Source of the DNA: an uncultured Lachnospiraceae bacterium
GTDB taxonomy: Bacteria > Bacillota > Clostridia > Lachnospirales > Lachnospiraceae
Length of the DNA: 64,000 nt
Direction of reading: 5' to 3'
Assembly: GCA_947627365.1 (NCBI GenBank)
Contig: CANQVT010000002.1
Location: 1-64,000 of the forward strand
Under the pieces are notes generated by a model, which saw only the letters and a list, made by a program, of their open reading frames with translations, did not search any database and was not told the DNA's origin. The translations under genes and the position numbers were made by a program. Shown one piece after another: positions 45,372 to 53,322 of the stretch. The first letter of the stretch is position 1. The number at the start of each line of letters is the position of its first letter.

Positions 45372-46022
45372 TCATCCTCTGCTCAGCACCAGCTTGCAAA
45401 TCGGATTTCCCTGCGAGGAAAACCGCTCCTCGTACTCGGTCATGATGTTTCCCTGCATCATCTGCTCGTCGTGATGCAGGTCAAACGTGCATTGCTGCAC
45501 CGTCCATCCGGCCGCCTCCGCCTCTGCGAGGGCGAATTCAAACAGCGTCCGGTTGTCCGTCTTGAATTCCACGCGGCCGCACGGCGCAAGGACGCGGTCA
45601 TAACGTGCCAGAAATTCCCGGCTCGGCAGACGGCGCTTCGCGTGGCGGTCCTTCGGCCACGGGTCGGAGAAATTCAGATAGATCCCGGCGACCTCGCCCT
45701 CGCCGAACACATCGGTCAGTTCCTCGGCCTCCATGCGCAGGAACAGCAGATTCGTCAGCTGCGGGTTCTCGCTCCTTTTCTCCAGCGCGCGCAACAGCAC
45801 GCTTGAATACTTCTCGATCCCCACGTAATTGCGATCCGGATGCCGCAGCGCCAGCTCCGTGATGAATCGCCCTTTGCCCATGCCAATCTCCAGATACAGG
45901 GGGCTGTCGTTCCCGAACACCTCGCCCCAGCACCCCTTCTTCTCGCGCATCACGTCCTCGTGCACCACATATTCGCTCGCGGCGATCGCCTCCCGCGATC
46001 CCGGGATATTTCTTAATCTCAT
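45372..46022 (-). CDS. trmB: tRNA (guanine-N7-)-methyltransferase
   Basis: Methylates G46 of tRNA using S-adenosylmethionine. The 216-residue protein has the SAM motif LEIGMGKGRF (about 46-55), NYVGIEKYSSV, and the TrmB signature NFSDPWPKDRHAKRR (about 117-131). GAGGAG precedes the start. It is a single gene. The gap 46023-46294 upstream has no gene or site I can support. Confidence 0.96.
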   Translation of the reverse strand: MRLRNIPGSREAIAASEYVVHEDVMREKKGCWGEVFGNDSPLYLEIGMGKGRFITELALRHPDRNYVGIEKYSSVLLRALEKRSENPQLTNLLFLRMEAEELTDVFGEGEVAGIYLNFSDPWPKDRHAKRRLPSREFLARYDRVLAPCGRVEFKTDNRTLFEFALAEAEAAGWTVQQCTFDLHHDEQMMQGNIMTEYEERFSSQGNPICKLVLSRG

Positions 46023-46294
46023 ATCTCTCTCCTCATTGATATGGCCGCGCCGTCTTCAGACCCCATGTAAGGTCGCACACTCTTCCCTGTTTTGTCCCGG
46101 CAATATGACCATGTCGTTCTTTAATCCTTGCTGTCCGCCAATCCTGCTGCGCTTCATTCAGGCCGCAGATATCTGCAGATATTTTAAGCGATATTTCCCG
46201 CAAGGTCAACCGGCTCTGCCGTCTCTGCCCACACAAACCCCACACAAACGTATTGTTTCGTCCGCATAAGCAGATTATTTTAAAAATTTACCGA

Positions 46295-46319
46295 CAAAAA
46301 AGGCTGCCCGCCGGCAGCC
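46295..46319 (-). terminator. terminator of the first ABC importer operon
   Basis: On the minus strand, GGCTGCCGG pairs with CGGGCAGCC, followed by TTTTTT. It lies just after the YesL-like gene. Confidence 0.88.
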
Positions 46320-46325
46320 CTGAAT

Positions 46326-46976
46326 TTATTCCTCTTCCTCTTCTTCTCTTTGTCCCTTTTCCGTCTTCCGGAACACTGCAACCATCAGCATCGCGATCAC
46401 ATAGCCCGGATAGGCCAGCCCATACAGCCCCCAGAGCCAGAAGAAATAATCCGACAGCAATGTCAACGCCAGCGGAAACAGCATGATAACCACCATGCAC
46501 AGGCTTCTCGGGAAAAATGCAAAGGAAAGCAGGAACGCGTTTTTCACTGTCTGTCTGAGTCCGTTTTCATATCTTGCAAGCAGCGCAAAAATATAATTGC
46601 TGACCATCACCGTCAGAAACAGAATGGCGACAATGAGTACGAGGGATACCTTCTTCACTACGCCATAGCCGTCCAGAATCCCCTGCCTGAGGAGATAAAG
46701 GTTGTACAGGTACACGAACATGATCCCCAGATCGCAGAGCCACACCTTTGTGGCACTTTTGAAATTCTCTCGGAACGCCCGGAAAAAGCCTCTGGTGAGC
46801 GCGCCCTGATCATCCTCCGCCATCCGCAGCAGCAGATAATACATCGCGGAAAATGACGCGCCCGCCGTAACGACGGGCAGCGCACACAGCAAGGTCAGAA
46901 TATTAACCCATATCAAGTCAACCAGTTTCCCGACAGTGCGGAAAAAAATGTTGTCCATACTAAACAGATGATCCAT
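46326..46976 (-). CDS. YesL (DUF624) family membrane protein
   Basis: A 216-residue protein with about five helices and the YesL/DUF624 pattern (LVDLIWVNILTLLCALPVVTAGASFSAMYY at the start, given here in part by its LPVVTAG core). Members usually accompany carbohydrate ABC importers of the YtcP/YesPQ kind; the molecular role is unknown. It is the last gene of the importer operon, 21 bases after the second permease, with AGGGGA before the ATG. Confidence 0.87.
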   Translation of the reverse strand: MDHLFSMDNIFFRTVGKLVDLIWVNILTLLCALPVVTAGASFSAMYYLLLRMAEDDQGALTRGFFRAFRENFKSATKVWLCDLGIMFVYLYNLYLLRQGILDGYGVVKKVSLVLIVAILFLTVMVSNYIFALLARYENGLRQTVKNAFLLSFAFFPRSLCMVVIMLFPLALTLLSDYFFWLWGLYGLAYPGYVIAMLMVAVFRKTEKGQREEEEEE

Positions 46977-46997
46977 TGAACATATCCCCTGTTTCTG

Positions 46998-47840
46998 TTA
47001 TCCCTTGACTCCACCCAGCGCTACGCCGGCGATAATGTACTTCGACAACAAGAAGTAGACAATGAACAACGGAAGCACCGTCAGAGTCAGACCCATGTAA
47101 ATCGAGCCGTACTCCGTCTTGTAGATATCGCCCTTCAGCAGGCTGACCATAATCGGCATCGTGTATTTCTCCTGTCTCGTCAGAAGGATCAACGGCAAGA
47201 ACAGGTTGTTCCACGAACTCACGAACGAAAAGATTGCCTGCGTCGCAATGGCCGGCTTCATGATCGGCAACACGATGTGGTTGAAGGTGTAGAACTCCCT
47301 CGAACCATCGATTCTCGCGGAAGCGACAATGTCCAGCGGAAGAGCCGAGAGCATGAACTGTCTCATGAAAAAGACCATGGTCGGCGCTGCGATCGAAGGA
47401 AGGATCAGCGCCAGGAAATTATTCGTCATATGAATCTGATACATGAACTGGTAGAAACCGATGCTCATCACCTGTGCCGGGATCATCATGATCGCCATGA
47501 TAAAGGTAAAGAACGGCTGCCTCAGCTTCCAGGTATACACGACAACCGCGTAAGCCGTCAGAGTAGAAAAGTACACTGCGCAAGCTGTCGAGCCGGTCGA
47601 GATAATCATCGAGTTCAGGAAGCCCCTGAGCGGATTAAAGCTCTTGCCGGTCAGAATCTGAAAATTGTTCAGCAGATGCGAAGACGGAATCAGTGAGATC
47701 GCGTGCTGCTGAATCTCAGTCGTGCTTCTCGTCGCGTTGATCACCATGATGAGGAACGGCATAATGCTGAGTATGGTAAGGATGCCGCAAATAATATAAA
47801 CAATCGTCAAAAAACCCTTTGAAGCTTTCTTGTTCGTCAT
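46998..47840 (-). CDS. carbohydrate ABC transporter permease (MalG type)
   Basis: A 280-residue permease with six helices. The EAA-like loop is SARIDGSREFYTFNHIVLPIMKP (core SARIDGSREFY), which contacts the ATPase. It forms a heterodimer with the permease encoded just before it; its start overlaps that gene's stop as TAATG. No ATPase gene is in either ABC operon here, so a shared MsmK-like ATPase elsewhere is expected. Confidence 0.94.
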   Translation of the reverse strand: MTNKKASKGFLTIVYIICGILTILSIMPFLIMVINATRSTTEIQQHAISLIPSSHLLNNFQILTGKSFNPLRGFLNSMIISTGSTACAVYFSTLTAYAVVVYTWKLRQPFFTFIMAIMMIPAQVMSIGFYQFMYQIHMTNNFLALILPSIAAPTMVFFMRQFMLSALPLDIVASARIDGSREFYTFNHIVLPIMKPAIATQAIFSFVSSWNNLFLPLILLTRQEKYTMPIMVSLLKGDIYKTEYGSIYMGLTLTVLPLFIVYFLLSKYIIAGVALGGVKG

Positions 47841-48823
47841 TACGCCATCCCCCTCTCTTCCAGTTTTCTCTTCTTCTTCAGTTCCTTCGCAACCTTCTTC
47901 AACTGCTTACGCTCACGGACCTCATAGCGATCCTGCATCAGGAAGAAGACGACAGCAGAGAGAACACAGATGATCAGGAACATGATAACGCTTGCGGCCG
48001 ACGCACGGTTGTACAGGTAACTGCCGCTGAACGCCTGATTGTAAATAAATACGCTCGCTGTGAGAGTCGCATTGTTCGGTCCGCTCTTCGTGACAAGAAG
48101 CTGCGGGATATCGAACATCTGCAGACCACCGATCAGGCTGGTCACCAGCGTATAGATCAGGATCGTTCTCAGGTTCGGCATCGTAATATAGAAGAACTTT
48201 TGCCAACCGCTCGCTCCATCGATCTCTGCAGCCTCGAACCACTCCGGACTCATACCCAGAATACCGGAGATCAGTACGATCATTGTGTAGCCATACCACA
48301 TCCAGAACTGGATGAATGCGACGACGCCTCTCGCGATCCACTTATTCCGGAAGAACTCAATCGGTCCGTCGGACAGATGCAGCGAAGCGAACAAGTCGTT
48401 CATCGGGCCCATCGGATATCCGAACAGCGCACCGAACAGGATTGCTACCGTAGCCGCCGTAATAATATTCGGCATATAAAATACGACCTTGAAGAAGCCC
48501 TGTCCCTTTACCTTAAAGAGCGTCCCCGAGAACCACGCTGCCAGCACCAGCGCAAGTAAAATCTGCGGGATGAAGTTCATGCCCCACATCAGGAACGTAT
48601 TTCCGAGAGCCGTGCGGAACGTCGGCGTATTTATGATCGTCTGGAAATTCTGCAGCGGATTCTCTAAAAAATGAAAATTTACTGCCCCTATGCCCTTGAA
48701 ATCCGTGAAACCCAGCAGAACCGTAAAGATCACCGGGTACAGCGTAAACAGGCAAAAAGCAATAACAAACGGAATACTGAAAATATATCCGTATTTCGCG
48801 TATGATAGCTTTTTCCTTTTCAT
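47840..48823 (-). CDS. carbohydrate ABC transporter permease (MalF type)
   Basis: A 327-residue permease with six helices and the EAA loop AAEIDGASGWQKFFYITMP (about 216-234). ATG 48823 has GGAGG at six bases; the ATG two codons earlier touches the ribosome site. It lies between the binding protein and the second permease. The C-terminal tail is basic and charged. Confidence 0.94.
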   Translation of the reverse strand: MKRKKLSYAKYGYIFSIPFVIAFCLFTLYPVIFTVLLGFTDFKGIGAVNFHFLENPLQNFQTIINTPTFRTALGNTFLMWGMNFIPQILLALVLAAWFSGTLFKVKGQGFFKVVFYMPNIITAATVAILFGALFGYPMGPMNDLFASLHLSDGPIEFFRNKWIARGVVAFIQFWMWYGYTMIVLISGILGMSPEWFEAAEIDGASGWQKFFYITMPNLRTILIYTLVTSLIGGLQMFDIPQLLVTKSGPNNATLTASVFIYNQAFSGSYLYNRASAASVIMFLIICVLSAVVFFLMQDRYEVRERKQLKKVAKELKKKRKLEERGMA

Positions 48824-48855
48824 ACTCATCCTCCAAAAAGTCGATACAGTAAAAT

Positions 48856-48888
48856 GGGGAGACGATCCCTTGCCAAGACCGTCTCCCC
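48856..48888 (-). terminator. hairpin between binding-protein and permease genes
   Basis: GGGGAGACG and CGTCTCCCC form a perfect 9-bp stem on the minus strand, followed by ATTTTACT. It probably acts as a partial terminator or mRNA-stabilising element that raises binding protein over permease levels. Confidence 0.7.
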
Positions 48889-48903
48889 TGTAATTTCTAA
48901 GAC

Positions 48904-50253
48904 TTACTCAACAATTACGTCCAGGTTGTCAGCAACGTTCTGCTTGAATGCAGCAATTGCGTCTTCCTTGGAAAGGTTGCCGGCCGTGTACTCACGAACC
49001 GCATCTCTCCAGTACTGGTTGATCGTCTCATCATACTGTGTGCAGTTCTTGCCGTTTGCGAACGCGTTCGCCGGAACGAATACATCAAACATGTTCTGTC
49101 CGCCGAGGAAGTCAACCTCGCCGTTGGACATAGCCATAACCGTACCGGAAGCTACGCAGTCCTTCGTACCCTGCTCACCGTCAACCATGGTGCCGTTTGC
49201 CCAGTAATACTGAAGACCTGTCTCAGAGCAGTCAAGCGTGATCCAGTCGATGATCTGCTTCACAGCGTCAACCTTCTGAGTATCCTTGTTCGCAAGAAGC
49301 CATGTGCCGCCCCAGAAGAAACCGATCGGGGATTCGCAGACAGCCCAGTCGCCGTATGTGCCTTCGCCAACAGCCTCGCCGCCGCAGTTCGGAGCCATCG
49401 TGTAGTTGATCAGCCATGCCGGTCCGAAGAAACCGAAGATACCCTTCGCGCCCTCGCCCTTCATGTCAGCGAACCATGCATCCTGCCAGTCCTGCGTATC
49501 GTTGTGGTAATCGTTCTCTTTGAGCTGCATGGACAGATCCATGAAAGCTTCTCTCTTCGGGTCGATGTTCAGCTTGCCGTCTACGATCCAGCCCGTGTCG
49601 GAGCTGTTCTCAACTGCGTGCCAGAGATCGCCGTCACCGGATACGATGCCGTAGCCCTTTGCCTTCAGCTCCTCAGCCGCTGCAAAGAACTGATCCCAGC
49701 TGCCGCTGCCGCCGCCGATCTTAGCAGAGATCTCTGCCGGATCGTCAGTTCCCCATACGTCCTGAGCGATGGAACGACGATAGATGAAAGCGCCGCCCGT
49801 AGCCTGATAGCCAAGTCCTACAACCTTGCCATCCGGGTTGGTTCCGATATCTACGCTGTACTGCGCGATGTCAGCAGCCTCGAGCTCAGCAGCAACATCG
49901 ATGCCAAGATCTTCGTAAGGCATAGCATAGCCAGCAGCATCGCCCTGCGTATACTTCAGAACGAAAGCAGCCTCTGCACAGTAGATATCCGGAGCGTCTT
50001 CGCCGCCTGCCGCCAGAGCCTGGTCAAGAGCCGGCTGGTAAGCGCCGTCTGTGGTAGCGATGATAGTAGAATTGATCGTGATGCCGCAATCCGGATGTGT
50101 ATCAATGTATTTCTGGATCATATTCGGAACCTCGTCCGTGAACGCATATACATTGAGCACGGTCTCTTCTGCCATAGCAACGCTGCCTGTGCCTGCGCAC
50201 ATGGTCACTGCCATAGCAAGACCAAGTGCAGTTGCGATGAGTTTCTTTTTCAT
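48904..50253 (-). CDS. extracellular carbohydrate-binding protein (ABC importer)
   Basis: A 449-residue solute-binding protein of family 1. ATG 50253 follows GGAGGTAAAG. The signal peptide ends near SVAMA-EE; Cys19 sits in VTMC, which is a poor lipobox, so lipid anchoring is doubtful. The mature part has the usual two-lobed pattern, with VLNVYAFTDEVPNMIQ at the start and a WGTDDPAEIS segment common in clostridial sugar-binding proteins. It is the first gene of the operon, divergent from an AraC regulator. The sugar is not predictable. Confidence 0.92.
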   Translation of the reverse strand: MKKKLIATALGLAMAVTMCAGTGSVAMAEETVLNVYAFTDEVPNMIQKYIDTHPDCGITINSTIIATTDGAYQPALDQALAAGGEDAPDIYCAEAAFVLKYTQGDAAGYAMPYEDLGIDVAAELEAADIAQYSVDIGTNPDGKVVGLGYQATGGAFIYRRSIAQDVWGTDDPAEISAKIGGGSGSWDQFFAAAEELKAKGYGIVSGDGDLWHAVENSSDTGWIVDGKLNIDPKREAFMDLSMQLKENDYHNDTQDWQDAWFADMKGEGAKGIFGFFGPAWLINYTMAPNCGGEAVGEGTYGDWAVCESPIGFFWGGTWLLANKDTQKVDAVKQIIDWITLDCSETGLQYYWANGTMVDGEQGTKDCVASGTVMAMSNGEVDFLGGQNMFDVFVPANAFANGKNCTQYDETINQYWRDAVREYTAGNLSKEDAIAAFKQNVADNLDVIVE

Positions 50254-50283
50254 GTACTTTACCTCCATTTTTTTGATAAGTTC

Positions 50284-50289
50284 ATTATA
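50284..50289 (-). promoter_or_regulatory. extended -10 promoter of the first ABC importer operon
   Basis: TATAAT preceded by TG one base away on the minus strand, about 30 bases before ATG 50253. There is no good -35, which suits a promoter needing an activator such as the divergent AraC protein. Confidence 0.6.
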
Positions 50290-50320
50290 TCAGCCCTTTT
50301 TATGCAAAGATACAAGATAA

Positions 50321-50360
50321 TTGCCCTATCGATATAATATTCTTGCTATTTCGCATAAAA
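50321..50360. promoter_or_regulatory. direct repeats, probable AraC operator
   Basis: TTGCCCTATCGATATAAT (50321-50338) and TTGCTATTTCGCATAAAA (50343-50360) agree at about 12 of 18 positions and are spaced 22 bp apart, as in AraC-family operators. They lie upstream of the extended -10 promoter of the importer operon and between the two divergent genes. Confidence 0.5.
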
Positions 50361-50375
50361 ATAATATAATTCTAA

Positions 50376-50404
50376 TTGATTATATTTGCAATTCTTGCTA
50401 TAAT
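50376..50404 (+). promoter_or_regulatory. promoter of the AraC regulator gene
   Basis: TTGATT (50376-50381), a 17-bp spacer and TATAAT (50399-50404), 54 bases before ATG 50458. Confidence 0.75.
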
Positions 50405-50457
50405 AACAACTGTAAACCGCAATTTTTTCAAATAGTTACCAATTAAGAGGTATTATT

Positions 50458-51372
50458 ATGTACACAGATCACTTTGTAAGCCTGCATGAAAATGTAGAAT
50501 TTCCTGAGAACCCGCACATCGCTGTGCATCTGAATGACGAGACCCGGAATTTTCCTACACACTGGCACACTCCTATGGAGATCCTGATGCCCATCGACAA
50601 TACATACACTGCCTTCATTAATAATAAGGAATACATCCTTCAGCCATACGATATTCTGTTCGTTGCACCGAATGTACATCATTCCTATGTCGCCCCGGAA
50701 TCCGGGCAGCGCTATTTCATTCTGGCGGACATGTCCGTGCTGTCGAACATTTTGGACTTTCAGGAAATTCTTTCCTATATCAATCCGACCGCGCTTTTCA
50801 CTGCAGAAGAGTCCTCTGACGTCTATCTGCCGCTTAAGTCCCTGTTTCTGGAAGTCTGCGACATTTATCTTGAACATGAGAATGTATATGCTTCTGCGCC
50901 ATCCTCTGAGTCTGACGCTGTACAGACCCGCTCTGTCAGCCTCACCGAATCCCTCATCTACTCGAGGCTGCTCGAGATGCTGGCGCTGATCGTCCGGAGC
51001 CGGGATCATTCCCAGCGCATCGGATTCTCCTCCGGGAAACAGCAGGACTACATCAATCAGTTTGTCATCATCTGCAACTATATCGATACGCACTGCACCG
51101 AGAACCTCTCTCTGGACGGCGCGGCAGAAATGTCCGGCTTCAGCAAATATCACTTTGCAAGGCTGTTCAAAGAGTTCACGAATGAATCCTTCTACAAATA
51201 TGTCAACAAGAAGAGAATCCAGTACTCCGAACAGCTGCTGCTCCACCAGAAGATGTCCGTCACTGAAGTCGCGCTTTCCTCGGGCTTCTCGAACACTTCA
51301 TCCTTCATCCGCATGTTCAAGCTGATCAACGGCTGCACACCACGTGAATTTCGCAAGAACCGCGCTGGCTGA
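50458..51372 (+). CDS. AraC family transcriptional regulator
   Basis: A 304-residue regulator. The N-terminal half is a cupin sugar-sensing domain (HLNDETRNFPTHWHTPMEI, here by its HWHTPME core); the C-terminal domain (about 200-300) has two helix-turn-helix units, LSLDGAAEMSGFSKYHFARLFK (core MSGFSKYHFARLF) and VTEVALSSGFSNTSSFIRMFK (core SSGFSNTSSFIRMF). AAGAGG precedes the ATG. It is divergent from the importer operon and probably controls it in response to the imported sugar. Confidence 0.93.
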   Translation: MYTDHFVSLHENVEFPENPHIAVHLNDETRNFPTHWHTPMEILMPIDNTYTAFINNKEYILQPYDILFVAPNVHHSYVAPESGQRYFILADMSVLSNILDFQEILSYINPTALFTAEESSDVYLPLKSLFLEVCDIYLEHENVYASAPSSESDAVQTRSVSLTESLIYSRLLEMLALIVRSRDHSQRIGFSSGKQQDYINQFVIICNYIDTHCTENLSLDGAAEMSGFSKYHFARLFKEFTNESFYKYVNKKRIQYSEQLLLHQKMSVTEVALSSGFSNTSSFIRMFKLINGCTPREFRKNRAG

Positions 51373-51392
51373 GATATTCGGCAAAACCGGCA

Positions 51393-53126
51393 TCAGTCGA
51401 CGATCTCGAAGGCCAGGAACTCGCCCGGCTGAATCGGGATCCGGCATGTCCACTCCTGCTTCGCCTGCCTCGGATAGAGAGGACTCTCCTTCTGAAGCGA
51501 AACCGTGCGTTTGCCGTCCAGCGTCCGGATGGCGGCGGCCTCCTTCAGAAGATGCAGCGTCACGGTCTCCGGAGTACTGCCCTCTCCGGCGTAGCAATAC
51601 AGGACAAAAGTATTGTTGTCATACAGGAAGAGCGAGACATTCCTGGCGCTGAGGAACATGTCATTCGCGCACAGAACGCGGCGGAACTCATCCTTCACCG
51701 GCACGGGAAGGTCGGACAGCGCCGCAAACATGTCAGGCACCGCCAGCGTGTACAGCGTTCCGCTTCCATATGTATCCTGCAGCAGCAGGGAGCTGTGATA
51801 ATCGCCAGAGCCCGCGTTCACATAGGACCACGACGCGTTATTTCCGAACTGCAGCTCGGGGAATACGATGGTGGCGTCCTCCTTGTAATAGCCGCAGGGA
51901 TCGTCCGTCACCTGATACCGGTCTGCCAGAAGCTGCCTGCCGCTGAAACGGACGGTGGAGAACTTCTCCCACTGCTCGGGAGGCAGCACCGCCACAAAGC
52001 CGGTAGTGACGACCGCCGTCTTGCCGGACAGCAGGTAGTGCTCCAGCTTCTCCAAAATGGCTTCGTCTCTCGCCGCGGCCCTGGTGAGCAGGATGAGATC
52101 TGCATCCTCCGGGAAATCCGGTACCGGCTCCAGCGGGATGCCGAGCATGCCCAGGTGATCCTCCAGATGGTTCTCTCCGCAGGAGGCAAAGGGCAGATAC
52201 ACGGGTATACCGACAGGCTTGCCGGCCTTTTCCAGGATCCGATCAATTTTTGTCAGCTGTATGCCAAGCGGCGTCACGAGCTTGTTCTCGAAGAGATCGC
52301 CCCACTGAAACAGCGTGATCTCCTGCGGACGGGAGAGCGCCGTGAGGTATCCCTGCTCCAGATAGCAGTCGGTCGGCCAGCACTGGTACGTGTCGAACCA
52401 GCCGCCCCGGTTCCTTCCCGGCGCCACGTTCTCCATATAGCGCATCAGCGAGTAGCTGAGGTAGCGCGGCAAATGCTGATCCGTAAGGGCCGTGTTGCGC
52501 GTCTCGGTCCCGGTGTAGATATAATCGAACATTTCACGCTGTCTCTCCGGATAGTAGCCCGTCTCGTGGTAGGACTCCCTCCAGTTCGGATATTTGATTG
52601 TGACGCGGGCGTTCGGATTCTTCTTTCTCGCCGGCTCAAGGATCAGGTTTTTGGAGACCTCTTCCATCTTCGCGGCGCGGAACTCCTCCCAGCTCATATT
52701 GCCCTTCTCGTGGATGCAGTCCTCACAGCGGCAAGCCGTGAAGAAGAAATCATCCAAAATAAATTCATCAAACAGCTCGGCCGTGTACTCGACCACTCTC
52801 TTCAGGCGATCTCTCATCTCTGGATTTGAATAGCAGAAGGTATGTAGAAGCCGATGACGCTTCCGATCCTCCGGAGTCAGATCCGGGGTCACTGTGGTAA
52901 TGCCGCCGGCGACCTCCACGCCATGCTGCTGGAAAAATTTGATCAGCATTTCCATGTGATCGCGCTCCACGTAAGCCTCGCCGCGGTAAGTCTCCAGATA
53001 GACCTTATCGACCCCCACATATTTCTCCAGATACGCCCATTCCGCTTCCAGGCGCTCTTCTGTCAGACGGGAAAGTGTCTGTGCCGTACAGTAAACTCCC
53101 AGTTTAAAATGATTGAAGTGTCCCAT
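51393..53126 (-). CDS. uncharacterised protein of ABC operon, probable TIM-barrel sugar enzyme
   Basis: A 577-residue cytoplasmic protein with no family that I recognise. The N-terminal two thirds look like a TIM barrel: KVYLETYRGE, GVEVAGGITTV, and FILDDFFFTACRCEDC (about 137-152), where paired Asp and a CxC..C cluster follow a strand as in several glycoside hydrolase families. A flavodoxin/glutamine-amidotransferase-like middle (about 330-420) and a beta-rich C-terminus follow. It is the last gene of the LacI-controlled importer operon, about 200 bases after the binding-protein gene, which suggests a role in breaking down the imported sugar. Confidence 0.7.
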   Translation of the reverse strand: MGHFNHFKLGVYCTAQTLSRLTEERLEAEWAYLEKYVGVDKVYLETYRGEAYVERDHMEMLIKFFQQHGVEVAGGITTVTPDLTPEDRKRHRLLHTFCYSNPEMRDRLKRVVEYTAELFDEFILDDFFFTACRCEDCIHEKGNMSWEEFRAAKMEEVSKNLILEPARKKNPNARVTIKYPNWRESYHETGYYPERQREMFDYIYTGTETRNTALTDQHLPRYLSYSLMRYMENVAPGRNRGGWFDTYQCWPTDCYLEQGYLTALSRPQEITLFQWGDLFENKLVTPLGIQLTKIDRILEKAGKPVGIPVYLPFASCGENHLEDHLGMLGIPLEPVPDFPEDADLILLTRAAARDEAILEKLEHYLLSGKTAVVTTGFVAVLPPEQWEKFSTVRFSGRQLLADRYQVTDDPCGYYKEDATIVFPELQFGNNASWSYVNAGSGDYHSSLLLQDTYGSGTLYTLAVPDMFAALSDLPVPVKDEFRRVLCANDMFLSARNVSLFLYDNNTFVLYCYAGEGSTPETVTLHLLKEAAAIRTLDGKRTVSLQKESPLYPRQAKQEWTCRIPIQPGEFLAFEIVD

Positions 53127-53261
53127 CGTATGCTCCTTTCGAAATAAAGTATTGTATGATTGGAAATAGTATGTCTGATTGCGGTTTCATTATAGCAAAT
53201 CCGCAGTTGACTGTCTATACTGAAATTGCACAATTAATTCGCAAAATAGACAAAATGATAA

Positions 53262-53285
53262 GGGCTCCGGCATACGCCGAAGCCC
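53262..53285 (-). terminator. terminator after the DUF3502 binding-protein gene
   Basis: A GC-rich hairpin, GGGCTTCGGC/GCCGGAGCCC on the minus strand, about 40 bases after the stop. The T-tract is weak, so some readthrough into the 577-residue gene is likely. Confidence 0.6.
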
Positions 53286-53322
53286 CATATCTGAAAAATC
53301 TTTTTTCCTTGTTCCGAAAGGA

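Noticed and set aside
46033-46245. A 70-residue minus-strand frame before trmB, which at first looked like the end of a recombinase
   Set aside because: No catalytic motif, no ribosome site, and the similarity could not be supported.
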